Of a DNA stretch of 64,000 nt, positions 55,327 through 64,000 are shown piece by piece. Under the pieces are notes generated by a model. The model searched no databases and was not told where the DNA came from. It saw nothing but the letters and a program-made list of their open reading frames with translations. Source of the stretch: Pelomonas sp. V22 (GTDB lineage Bacteria; Pseudomonadota; Gammaproteobacteria; Burkholderiales; Burkholderiaceae_C); NCBI RefSeq assembly GCF_030014915.1, contig NZ_JAGIXS010000007.1, positions 124,001-188,000 of the forward strand. The letters run 5' to 3'. Both the position numbers and the translations under genes were made by a program. Positions within the stretch are counted from its first letter, which is position 1, and each line of letters begins with the position of its first letter.

Positions 55327-55332
55327 AAGAAT
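55327..55332 (+). promoter_or_regulatory. Candidate -10 box of slmA
   Basis: AAGAAT ends eight bases before the slmA ATG, giving a leaderless or very short leader. The 12-mer CAAGAATCGTCC also occurs upstream of the acyl reductase gene at 8180. No ribosome-binding site is visible before slmA. Confidence 0.3.
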
Positions 55333-55340
55333 CGTCCGCA

Positions 55341-55985
55341 ATGTCCGACGCCAGCCCCCTCCAAAGCGATAGCAACGTGCCTGCGGCTGCCGAGGCCGCA
55401 CCGCGCCGCCGGCCCAAGCCGGGCGAGCGCCGGACGCAGATCTTGCAGACCCTGGCCAGCATGCTGGAACAGCCGGGGGCGGACCGTGTCACCACCGCGG
55501 CGCTGGCCGCCCGGCTCGAGGTGAGCGAGGCCGCGCTGTACCGCCACTTCGCCAGCAAGGCGCAGATGTTCGAAGGCCTGATCGAGTTCATCGAGAGCAG
55601 CATCTTCACCCTCGTCAACCAGATCACCGAGCGCGAGGGGTCAGGTCTTGCCCAGGCGCAGAAGATCGTCTCGGTGCTGCTGCAGTTCGGCGAGCGCAAC
55701 CCCGGCATGGCCCGCGTGATGGTGGGCGACGCCCTGGTGTACGAGAACGAGCGCCTGGTGGCGCGCATGAACCAGTTCTTCGACCGCATCGAGTCCTCGA
55801 TGCGCCAATGCCTGCGCCAGGCCGCCGAGGAGGCCGGCTCCAGCACGCCCACGGTGGCGGCCAATGCCCAGGCCTCGGTGTTCGTGAGCTTCGTGATCGG
55901 CCGCCTGCAGCGCTATGCCCGCTCGGGCTTCAAGCGCGAGCCCACCGAGCAGCTGGAAGCCGCGCTGCGCATGCTGGGCGGCTGA
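55341..55985 (+). CDS. slmA: Nucleoid occlusion factor SlmA (TetR family)
   Basis: A 214-residue TetR-fold protein. The HTH (TTAALAARLEVSEAALYRHFASKAQMFEGLI) and the all-helical C-terminal domain are typical of SlmA, which blocks FtsZ assembly over unsegregated DNA. The position close to argB is conserved in betaproteobacteria, which supports SlmA over a generic TetR repressor. An Ala/Pro-rich N-terminal stretch of about 30 residues precedes the HTH. The gene ends 12 bases from the convergent ureF. Confidence 0.88.
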   Translation: MSDASPLQSDSNVPAAAEAAPRRRPKPGERRTQILQTLASMLEQPGADRVTTAALAARLEVSEAALYRHFASKAQMFEGLIEFIESSIFTLVNQITEREGSGLAQAQKIVSVLLQFGERNPGMARVMVGDALVYENERLVARMNQFFDRIESSMRQCLRQAAEEAGSSTPTVAANAQASVFVSFVIGRLQRYARSGFKREPTEQLEAALRMLGG

Positions 55986-55997
55986 CGCGCCGCAGCC

Positions 55998-56681
55998 TCA
56001 GGAGCGGAACAGGCGCGAGTACTGCGCTTCGTGCTGCGCCGACAGGATGGCCAGCATGGGCGCGAAGGCCTGGCGTTCTTCATCCTTCAAGCGGATGGCC
56101 GCGTCGACCGCCGCCGGAATCGCCTCACCGAGTGCCTGCAGCATGCGCTGCCCGGCCACCTGGCCCAGCGGCACGGCCTTGATCGCGGCGGCCACCACGT
56201 TCTCGGCCCAGGCAAAGGCAGCCGCCAGCAAGGCCTCGCGCAGCGGCGCACCGGTTTGCTGGGCGGCCAAGGCAAAGGCCACCGGCCAGCTCGGCGCCGG
56301 CTGCAGGGCGGCCAGCTGCTGCAGGGCGCTGGCGGGCACGCCGGGCTTGTGGCGCAGCCATTCGAGCAGGGAGCGGCCCATCTGTTCCGCCTGCAGGCGC
56401 AGCTCGCGGCTTTCGCGGGTCTGCAGCACCCAGCCGTTCAAGGCCTCGATGCGCGTCATATCGCCGTTGGACCAGGCTTCGAAGGCCCGGGCGCAGACGC
56501 TCAGGTCGGCGCGGGCCTGGCTGAGCTGCAGCTGAGCGATCAACCAGGACTGGGCGCTGGATTCATCGCTCACCCGGCCGGTATCGACCGCAGCTTCCAG
56601 GCCTTCGGAGTAGCTGAAGCCGCCCACCGGCAAGGCCGGCGAAGCCAGCTGCAGCAGTTGCAGCCAGGCCGTGGCGTTCAT
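55998..56681 (-). CDS. ureF: Urease accessory protein UreF
   Basis: A 227-residue chaperone component that, with UreD and UreG, inserts nickel into apo-urease. Motifs: [21 protein letters not shown] at the start and the helical [26 protein letters not shown] region. The ATG at 56679-56681 overlaps the ureE stop by one base (TGATG); a TTG at 56693 is less likely. It is the last urease gene here: no ureG follows, since slmA converges from the other side. Confidence 0.94.
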   Translation of the reverse strand: MNATAWLQLLQLASPALPVGGFSYSEGLEAAVDTGRVSDESSAQSWLIAQLQLSQARADLSVCARAFEAWSNGDMTRIEALNGWVLQTRESRELRLQAEQMGRSLLEWLRHKPGVPASALQQLAALQPAPSWPVAFALAAQQTGAPLREALLAAAFAWAENVVAAAIKAVPLGQVAGQRMLQALGEAIPAAVDAAIRLKDEERQAFAPMLAILSAQHEAQYSRLFRS

Positions 56682-57250
56682 CAATGCTTGCAACCCGGGC
56701 CGTGCACATGCGGTGCCGCGGCGATCTTGATGGGGATGGGCTTGGGCGCCGCCGCTCCATGGGGATGGGCATGACCGTGGTGATGGCCGTGGCCTTCGCC
56801 ACCATAGGCACCCGCCTCGGGCTCGAAGGCCGTGTTCACCTCGGTGACGATCAGGTGCATCTGGCGCAGCATGTCGGCCAGCACATGGTCGGGCTCCAGC
56901 AGCAGGCGCTCGGGCTCCAGGGCCAGCTGCACGTGGCGGTTGCCCAGGTGATAGGCGGCCCGCATCAGGTCGAACGGGCGGCCATGCTCGGCGCAGGCCC
57001 GCACCTCCAGCAGCGCCTGCTCCGCCGCGATCACGCGGACCAGGGAGCCGTCCTCGGCCACCAGCACATCGCCGCCACGCACGACGCTGCCGCGCGGCAG
57101 GAAAACAGCGAGCGCGCGGCCCTGGCTGTCTTGCGCGTCGAAGCGGCTTTTCTGGCGGGTGTCCCAGTCGAGCACGACTTCGGGCGCGCGTTTGAGCAGG
57201 GCCGGGGCCAGGGCCTGGCTGCGGGGGATCAGCTTGTTGATGGTCAGCAT
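56681..57250 (-). CDS. ureE: Urease accessory protein UreE, nickel metallochaperone
   Basis: A 189-residue nickel carrier for urease. The UreE N-terminal domain ([28 protein letters not shown]) and metal-binding domain ([12 protein letters not shown]) are clear. The C-terminal tail is rich in histidine ([22 protein letters not shown]), a strong nickel-binding feature. Coupled to ureF. Confidence 0.95.
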   Translation of the reverse strand: MLTINKLIPRSQALAPALLKRAPEVVLDWDTRQKSRFDAQDSQGRALAVFLPRGSVVRGGDVLVAEDGSLVRVIAAEQALLEVRACAEHGRPFDLMRAAYHLGNRHVQLALEPERLLLEPDHVLADMLRQMHLIVTEVNTAFEPEAGAYGGEGHGHHHGHAHPHGAAAPKPIPIKIAAAPHVHGPGCKH

Positions 57251-57258
57251 GGCGGGGG

Positions 57259-58746
57259 TCAGAAATCGACGGCGCGGGTCTTCAGCCCACGCGCAATCAT
57301 GGTGGCATTGATCAGCTGCGCCTGCTCGCGTGTGGCGAAGGGCCAGACCGTGGGCACGAAGCCGGCCGGCGTCTCTATCACCTGCAGCTGCAGCGCATCG
57401 GGTTCGCGGGTCATGCCCTTGAGCATGTCCTTCATGCGGACCAGGTAGGCCTCTGCATCGGCGCGCTTGGCGCTGGGCGGGCCGACCAGGGCGACCGACT
57501 TCACGCTCAGCGGTGGCACCACCGGCGCGACCTTGCGCTCAGTGGCCTTGGCGTCGGGCTTGGCTTCGGCCTTGTCCGATTTTTCTTGCTTGTCGCCCTT
57601 GTCGTGCTTGTCAGCCTTGTCGCCCTTGTCGGCTTTGGATTCAGCGACAGGCGCTGCCTTGCCTGGCGCGGCGGGCGCGCTGGCTTCTGATGAAGATCGC
57701 AGCGGCGGCGCGCTGGCGGCGCGGTTGACCTGGACCAGGCGCGGGCGGATGTCGGGCTGCGGGCCGCTCGGCTGGTCGGGCAGGGCCGAGGCCGGCACGG
57801 CGCTGGCGGGCGTGGTCTGCACGGCCGCCGCCGAGGCGGGCGATGAGGTTGCCGCCGCTTCGGCGGCGGCGGAGGCAGGCTGCGATGCTGCCTCGGCCGT
57901 GGTTGATGCCGCAGAGGCGGGTGCCGCCACAGGCTCGGAGTCAGCAGCGGAGGCTGGAACAGGCGCTGGCGCCGCAGGGACTTCGGCGGCCACGGGCGCT
58001 TCGCCGGCCGGGTGCAGCCAGCTCCAGCCGGCATAGGCCAGGCCACCCACCAGCAGCAGCGCGGCCACGGCGCTGCGCACCGGACTGATGCAGCGCCGGC
58101 CGGTAAGCATCAGGCTGCGACCCATGCCCTGGCCGATCAGCACGCGGGTGCGGGAGCTGCCGGCATCGATGCCGGCGCTGACCAGGAAGAGCTCGAACGG
58201 CCAGGCGCCGCCCCGGTGCTTGGCCGAGCCCTTGGCCACATAGGCCTCGTCCACAGCGGCGGTGCGGCGCGGCCAATGCGGGTCGCCGGGTGCTTCGTTG
58301 TAGCCGTAGTCCAGCGCGAAGCGGGCCACGCGGGCGGCGCTCAGGCTGGGGATCAGGTCTTCGCTGAAGACTGGCCATTGCCAGTGGTTGCCCCAGCGCT
58401 GGCGGTGCAGCTTGAACCACTGGTTCTGCAGGCCCTGCAGCCAGGCCGGGCCGCGCAGCTTGCGCGGCGCACTTTCGGTTTCGAAGCGGCTGAAAGCGCC
58501 GGGCTCGTTGCTGCCGTCCTCGTCCTCGCCTTCGCCGCCCTCGGCCAGCGCGTCGCGGGTCTCGGCATCGTGCAGCGGGTCGACTTCCTGGCTCAGCACC
58601 GGCTCCACCGGCAGCGGCGGGCGCCGGTTCTGGCGCATGAAGGGCAGGGCGATCACGCCGACCGTGTGCACGTCAAAGGCACTGATCCGCTTGGCCAGCG
58701 GATGCCGGTTGTGCCAGGCCACGATCTGTTCGGTCAATCGCTCCAT
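57259..58746 (-). CDS. Single-pass membrane protein with low-complexity linker and SPOR-like C-terminus
   Basis: A 495-residue protein inserted in the urease region. The N-terminal 225 residues are globular and Trp-rich ([26 protein letters not shown]). One membrane helix follows ([19 protein letters not shown], about 227-245). A periplasmic Ala/Pro/Ser linker of about 130 residues leads to a Lys/Asp repeat ([14 protein letters not shown]) and a C-terminal segment of about 70 residues with [25 protein letters not shown]. That segment recalls the SPOR peptidoglycan-binding fold. Function unknown; the SPOR idea is inference. It ends eight bases before ureE begins. Confidence 0.75.
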   Translation of the reverse strand: MERLTEQIVAWHNRHPLAKRISAFDVHTVGVIALPFMRQNRRPPLPVEPVLSQEVDPLHDAETRDALAEGGEGEDEDGSNEPGAFSRFETESAPRKLRGPAWLQGLQNQWFKLHRQRWGNHWQWPVFSEDLIPSLSAARVARFALDYGYNEAPGDPHWPRRTAAVDEAYVAKGSAKHRGGAWPFELFLVSAGIDAGSSRTRVLIGQGMGRSLMLTGRRCISPVRSAVAALLLVGGLAYAGWSWLHPAGEAPVAAEVPAAPAPVPASAADSEPVAAPASAASTTAEAASQPASAAAEAAATSSPASAAAVQTTPASAVPASALPDQPSGPQPDIRPRLVQVNRAASAPPLRSSSEASAPAAPGKAAPVAESKADKGDKADKHDKGDKQEKSDKAEAKPDAKATERKVAPVVPPLSVKSVALVGPPSAKRADAEAYLVRMKDMLKGMTREPDALQLQVIETPAGFVPTVWPFATREQAQLINATMIARGLKTRAVDF

Positions 58747-58846
58747 GCTGTGCGGGACTGTTTGCCTCGGTGGGGTGTCGCTGGACGGCATTATCCGGCC
58801 CGCAGCAGCCCGGATCCGGCGAGTACGGCGGTTCGCCGCCCCTGTT

Positions 58847-59302
58847 TCAGAGCTCCAGCGTCATGAAGGCGCTGTAGGGGTCCTCCGGGTAATCGGCAAA
58901 AGGACCGCAAAACTTGAAGCCGGCGCTGGCATAGAGACGCCGAGCCGGCTCGAAGCCCGGCTGCGAGCCCGTCTCCAGACTCAGTCGCTTGAGGCCGCGT
59001 GAGCGGGCTGTCTCGATGATGTGGTTCAGGATCGCGCGGGCCGCGCCTCGGCCACGCAGCGCCGCGGGCGTGCGCATGGACTTGAGCTCGCCCTCGCTGG
59101 CCGAGAGCTGCTTGAGCGCGCCGCAGCCCATCAGCTGCTCCCCGTCCCAGACCGTCCAGAACGTGATCTCGGGTTGGCGCAGCTTGTCCAGGTCCAGCGC
59201 ATGCACGCTCTCGGGCGGCGAGAGCTCGTGCATGTGGCGCAGGTGTTCTTCGAGCAGGGCCCGGATTTCGGGGCCGCGCAGGTCATCGATGCGGATGTTC
59301 AT
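58847..59302 (-). CDS. GNAT-family N-acetyltransferase
   Basis: A 151-residue acetyltransferase (YsnE/PhnO-like length). The acetyl-CoA site is RTPAALRGRGAARAIL (about 75-90), and the C-terminus has the family's ARRLYASAGFKFCGPFADYPEDPYSAFM. It lies between the urease structural and accessory genes but has no known urease role. The ATG at 59300-59302 matches the family start. Confidence 0.9.
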   Translation of the reverse strand: MNIRIDDLRGPEIRALLEEHLRHMHELSPPESVHALDLDKLRQPEITFWTVWDGEQLMGCGALKQLSASEGELKSMRTPAALRGRGAARAILNHIIETARSRGLKRLSLETGSQPGFEPARRLYASAGFKFCGPFADYPEDPYSAFMTLEL

Positions 59303-59374
59303 GGCAATGGGTCGGGGCGAAAAGGGGAGGGCTGTGCCGGTGCGGCACGCAAATCGCGTGCCCGACATGGCGCT

Positions 59375-59797
59375 TCAAGACGCCAGGAAATAGCCGCCAT
59401 CCTTGCGACCATACAGCAGCACCATCGTGGCCTTCTCGACCACGCCGCCGGGCAGCCGGGCGGCCTCGAACTCCAGCTCGATCCAGCCTTCCGCCTGCAC
59501 CGAGAGCTTCATGCCCCGCTGGATGGCCCGCTCGTAGCTGGCCTGGTACACGGAGAGCGGCAGCAGCTTGGCCGAGCGCAGGGGCTGCTGGACCGCATGG
59601 CGAAACTGCGCCTCGACGCCCGCCCGGTCGGTCTCGCGGTTCAGGATCACGAGGGCGAGGTAGGCAGGAATGTCCTTGCTGGCAATGGCCTGCTTGCAGC
59701 GTTCGAGCAGTTGCTCGGGCGAGCGCGCCGGCTCTGCCACCGCCAGTGCGCTGGCAAGGCTCAAGAGGAGGGCGAGGCCGAGTTTGAGCAGCGACAT
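59375..59797 (-). CDS. Small exported protein of unknown function
   Basis: A 140-residue protein with a signal peptide (LLKLGLALLLSLASALAVAEP). The mature part, about 120 residues, begins ARSPEQLLERCKQAIASKD and ends in a short beta-rich stretch (KATMVLLYGRKDGGYFLAS). It is probably periplasmic. No known domain or motif recognised. It lies immediately downstream of ureC on the same strand. Confidence 0.75.
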   Translation of the reverse strand: MSLLKLGLALLLSLASALAVAEPARSPEQLLERCKQAIASKDIPAYLALVILNRETDRAGVEAQFRHAVQQPLRSAKLLPLSVYQASYERAIQRGMKLSVQAEGWIELEFEAARLPGGVVEKATMVLLYGRKDGGYFLAS

Positions 59798-59947
59798 GGA
59801 GACTCCCTGGGAATGAAGGTGCCAAAACGCTAACGCAAAAAATGCACATCCACGCACCCGCGTCACGGCTTGGGGGAAGCGACTCACGGTCTGCGTGAGA
59901 ACCTGCACGCGGCTTCGCGCGACGATGGAAGGGGCAGGTGCGGCAGG

Positions 59948-61665
<1,718 letters not shown>

Positions 61666-61669
<4 letters not shown>

Positions 61670-61971
61670 AAGGGCCCCTGTACCAATCCCCGAAAACCAT
61701 AGACCCTCCGGTAGCCCGAATAGGACACCAGCTCCACCGTGCGCTGCTGCCCCGGCTCGAAGCGCACGGCGGTGCCCGAGGCGATGTTGAGGCGCATGCC
61801 ATGGGCGGCCGCGCGGTCGAAGCGCAGGGCGGCATTGGTCTCGGCGAAGTGGTAGTGCGAGCCGACCTGGATGGGCCGGTCGCCGCTGTTCTCCACCAGG
61901 AGCGTGAGCGTGCGGCGGCCCGGGTTCAGCAGGAGGTCGGGGCCGTCGGTGAACAGTTCGCCCGGGATCAT
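61666..61971 (-). CDS. ureB: Urease subunit beta UreB
   Basis: A 101-residue structural subunit ([19 protein letters not shown], then SHYHFAETN and [10 protein letters not shown]) that packs with UreA and UreC. Four-base overlaps with ureJ upstream and ureC downstream show tight coupling. Confidence 0.97.
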
Positions 61972-62519
61972 GCGACGAGCAGGCCGAGGCCCAGCAAGGC
62001 AATACCCAGACCACCGGCGCGCGGCAGCCACTGCGAGGCCCGCTGCAGGGCCAGGCCGAGCGCGATGCCGGCGCCATGCAGCAGGGCCGAGCCGGCCAGC
62101 ATGCCGAGCAGCGCGGCGGTGCCGCTCAGCTCCTGGCCATGGGCGGCGCCATGGAACAGGGCGAAGCCGGCCATGGGCAGCGCCGCCAGCAGCGGCCGAC
62201 GCGGTGCCATCAAGAGGGCGCCCATCACCAGCAGCGAGGCGGCGATCATGGGCTCGACAGCCGGCAGGCCCTGGCCCAGCAGCGCTCCCAGTGCCAGCAG
62301 GGCCATGAAGCCCAGCGGTGCCAGCCAGCGCCGGTTCGGGGTGCCAGCGCTCCAGACGCCCACGGCCAGCATGGCCGCCAGGTGGTCGAGGCCGGTGAAC
62401 GGGTGCAGCATGCCTTCGGCGAAGCCATGGTGGGCGGCGCCGTCGGTGCCGGCATGGGCGAGCGCGAGGCTGGTGCCCGCAGCGAGGGCCAGGACGAGGG
62501 GGAGGTGACGATGGTTCAT
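61968..62519 (-). CDS. ureJ: HupE/UreJ family nickel-uptake or accessory membrane protein
   Basis: A 183-residue inner-membrane protein with a signal-like N-terminus and about six hydrophobic segments. Family motifs [16 protein letters not shown] and FHGAAHGQE, with conserved histidines, suggest nickel binding or transport. Inserted between ureA and ureB and overlapping ureB by four bases. UreJ function is known mainly by association with urease and hydrogenase loci. Confidence 0.93.
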   Translation of the reverse strand: MNHRHLPLVLALAAGTSLALAHAGTDGAAHHGFAEGMLHPFTGLDHLAAMLAVGVWSAGTPNRRWLAPLGFMALLALGALLGQGLPAVEPMIAASLLVMGALLMAPRRPLLAALPMAGFALFHGAAHGQELSGTAALLGMLAGSALLHGAGIALGLALQRASQWLPRAGGLGIALLGLGLLVA

Positions 62520-62543
62520 CTTGATGCGTGGCTCAGGCCGGAT

Positions 62544-62846
62544 TCATGCAATGGGTTGGTGCACGGTCACCAATTTGGTGCCATCGGGGAAGGTGGCTTC
62601 GACCTGGATCTCGGGGATCATCTCCGCCACCCCCTCCATCACATCGGCTTTCGTGAGCACTGTCTTGCCCTCGCTCATCAGCTGGGCCACGCTCTTGCCG
62701 TCGCGGGCGCCTTCCATGATGCTGGCGCTGATCAGGGCCACGGCTTCGGGGTAATTCAGCTTCAGGCCGCGAGCCTGGCGGCGCTCGGCCAGCAAGGCGG
62801 CGGTGAAGATCAGGAGCTTGTCGCGCTCTCTCGGTGTGAGGTCCAT
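62544..62846 (-). CDS. ureA: Urease subunit gamma UreA
   Basis: A 100-residue subunit with the standard start [23 protein letters not shown] and end VTVHQPI. First urease gene on this strand. ureD, which usually precedes it, is absent: a divergent gene begins 71 bases away. Confidence 0.97.
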   Translation of the reverse strand: MDLTPRERDKLLIFTAALLAERRQARGLKLNYPEAVALISASIMEGARDGKSVAQLMSEGKTVLTKADVMEGVAEMIPEIQVEATFPDGTKLVTVHQPIA

Positions 62847-62887
62847 GCCCGCTCCATCGCACAAAGGATGCCAGCGAGCTTGGCAGG

Positions 62888-62904
62888 GCGGCACGCGGCT
62901 TGCA
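62888..62904 (+). promoter_or_regulatory. Candidate sigma-54 (-24/-12) promoter
   Basis: CGGCACGCGGCTTGCA matches the sigma-54 consensus TGGCAC-N5-TTGCA at all but one position; the GG and GC dinucleotides are separated by exactly 10 bases. It points toward the receiver-like gene. Its expected transcription start, about 62915, leaves almost no leader before the ATG at 62918, which favours a start at 62936. Confidence 0.45.
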
Positions 62905-62917
62905 ATCGGGTGCTGCG

Positions 62918-63748
62918 ATGCCTGACCACCGTTCCATGCCGCTGCCCCACGACCCTCACGACCACGATGACCCCAGCCTCGCGCCGGGCCTGCCCAGCGC
63001 GCCGCTGGTGAGCGCCGATGGCGAGCGCATTCTCCTGCTGACCGCCTTGCCCCAAGCCTGGGCGGCGCATGCCGATGCGATGGAGGAGTCGGGCTACAGC
63101 GTGGCCGTGCTGCCGCCCCGCCTGCCCCTGCCGGCCGAACTGGAAGCGCCGGCGCTGATCCTGCTCGATGCGCCCGAGCCCAAGCACCTCGGCCTGCTCA
63201 CGCGCCTGCGCGAAGCGGGCTGTACCGTGCCCATCTTGCTGCTGTGCCTGGCGGGCGAGGCGGGCCTGCCGGCCTCGGCGATGAAGGCGGGCGCCAGCGA
63301 TTGCCTGGTGGCGCCGGTGCGGCCGCGCGAGCTGCTGCTGCGCCTGGCCGCGCATCTGCGCCGCACGCCACTCAAGCCGCGCAGCGCGCTCGACGCCTTC
63401 GGCCACGCCAGCATCGCCGTGCGCGAGACCGATGGCTGGTGCGTCTGGCAGACGGCGCTGGCGCGCACGCTGATGGCGGAGTTCTTCAGCGGCGGGCATT
63501 TCGAGCGCGGCCGGCTGCCGCCCGAACTGCTGCTGTGGATGCACCGGGAGGTGCTGCGCCGCCGTGTGGGCGCCGAGCCGGGCGAGCTGACCGTGCTGCC
63601 GCAGCTGTGCCCCGCCATGCGGCCGAGCGCCGCCGCCCTGGTGGCGCGCAGCGAGCGGCGCCTCAGCTTCTCATTGCATGCCGTGGACCCCGACGCGCTG
63701 GGCGAGGGCCAATGGCTGATCGTGTTGCACGAGAAGGCCGAAGGCTGA
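62918..63748 (+). CDS. Atypical receiver-domain protein, divergent from the urease operon
   Basis: A 276-residue protein. A His/Asp-rich N-terminal leader ([12 protein letters not shown]) precedes a receiver-like fold at about 40-150. The phospho-acceptor position keeps Asp (LILLDAPEP), but the acidic pair after strand 1 is lost (LLLTALP) and the conserved Lys is Ala (DCLVAPVRP). It is therefore probably a pseudo-receiver. The rest (about 155-276) has no DNA-binding motif I recognise. Starts at 62918 or 62936. A regulatory role near urease is inferred from position only. Confidence 0.7.
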   Translation: MPDHRSMPLPHDPHDHDDPSLAPGLPSAPLVSADGERILLLTALPQAWAAHADAMEESGYSVAVLPPRLPLPAELEAPALILLDAPEPKHLGLLTRLREAGCTVPILLLCLAGEAGLPASAMKAGASDCLVAPVRPRELLLRLAAHLRRTPLKPRSALDAFGHASIAVRETDGWCVWQTALARTLMAEFFSGGHFERGRLPPELLLWMHREVLRRRVGAEPGELTVLPQLCPAMRPSAAALVARSERRLSFSLHAVDPDALGEGQWLIVLHEKAEG

Positions 63749-63775
63749 GCGCGCCTCGGCCCGTCTGGTGATCGA

Positions 63776-64000
63776 TCAGCGCAGGTTCACGTTCATCACG
63801 ATGGGGCAGTGGTCGGAAGTGCCGAGCACCGGATCACTCTTGCCGGCCGGTGCGGCCAGGCTTTCGCCGGAGGCGCCGATACCGACCTTCTGAGCGCCTG
63901 AGACCTTGGCCTTGAGCTGCTCCGAGACCACGAAATGATCGAGGCCGATGGCGTTGCGGCAGCCGAGGCCCGAAGGCTCGCCCAGTGGTGCCATCTCTTC
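63776..64000 (-). CDS. Endonuclease/exonuclease/phosphatase-family protein, 3' end only
   Basis: The C-terminal 74 residues of a protein whose start lies beyond the right edge. It ends with GTSDHCPIVMNVNL; SDHCP is the C-terminal metal- and phosphate-binding motif of the EEP (DNase I-like) superfamily, and GLDHFVVSEQL fits the preceding strand. The substrate cannot be judged from the fragment. Confidence 0.85.
   Translation of the reverse strand, partial: EEMAPLGEPSGLGCRNAIGLDHFVVSEQLKAKVSGAQKVGIGASGESLAAPAGKSDPVLGTSDHCPIVMNVNLR

Overview
The window is high-GC DNA with strong G/C bias at third codon positions. Gene content and order point to a betaproteobacterium of the order Burkholderiales, most likely the Rubrivivax/Leptothrix/Roseateles group. 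The evidence is the dusB-fis-purH order, SlmA beside ArgB, a phasin with a Lys/Ala/Pro tail, a PEP-CTERM protein, urease with UreJ, the imuA-imuB-dnaE2 cassette and the acyl-CoA ligase/Liv-type ABC operon. This placement is inferred from gene content only. I saw no tRNA, rRNA, insertion sequence, phage or CRISPR.

Layout. 1-8.1 kb: purH (cut by the window edge), fis and dusB on the minus strand, a periplasmic binding protein, a YqaA-type membrane protein, an M32 carboxypeptidase, a PEP-CTERM protein, a patatin lipase and a phasin. 8.2-19 kb: a two-domain SDR protein resembling the alcohol-forming fatty acyl-CoA reductases of wax-ester makers, a PKD/NHL lipoprotein, a TPR-GAF-GGDEF protein, a saccharopine-dehydrogenase-like oxidoreductase and a WYL regulator. 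18.7-20.7 kb: a compact arsenic operon, arsR-arsI-arsC-aquaporin, with no efflux pump. 20.8-27.4 kb: a sensor kinase interrupted by an in-frame TAG, a second binding protein, and an active/inactive M16 peptidase pair. 27.5-33 kb: the mutagenic translesion cassette imuA-imuB-dnaE2 under a clear LexA box. 33-36.5 kb: an acetyltransferase and a fused M16 peptidase.

36.5-38.6 kb is a small islet of lower GC with a secreted protein of unknown function and a doubtful short gene. 38.6-48.2 kb holds a Crp/Fnr regulator divergent from a seven-gene operon: acyl-CoA ligase, LivG/LivH/LivM/binding protein/LivF-type ABC importer, a 100-aa protein and a PaaK-like CoA ligase. A perfect 16-bp palindrome lies in the shared promoter region. 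This looks like uptake and CoA activation of a carboxylic acid whose identity the sequence does not give.

48.2-55.9 kb carries a hypothetical membrane-anchored protein, a lipoprotein hydrolase, an OmpR/QseC-type two-component system, dtd, a CDF metal exporter, argB, an orphan LuxR-type response regulator and slmA. 56-62.8 kb is a urease locus, ureA-ureJ-ureB-ureC then ureE-ureF, split by three non-urease genes and lacking ureD and ureG. Beyond it is a divergent gene for an atypical receiver-like protein with a sigma-54-like promoter match, and the end of a nuclease-family gene cut by the window edge.
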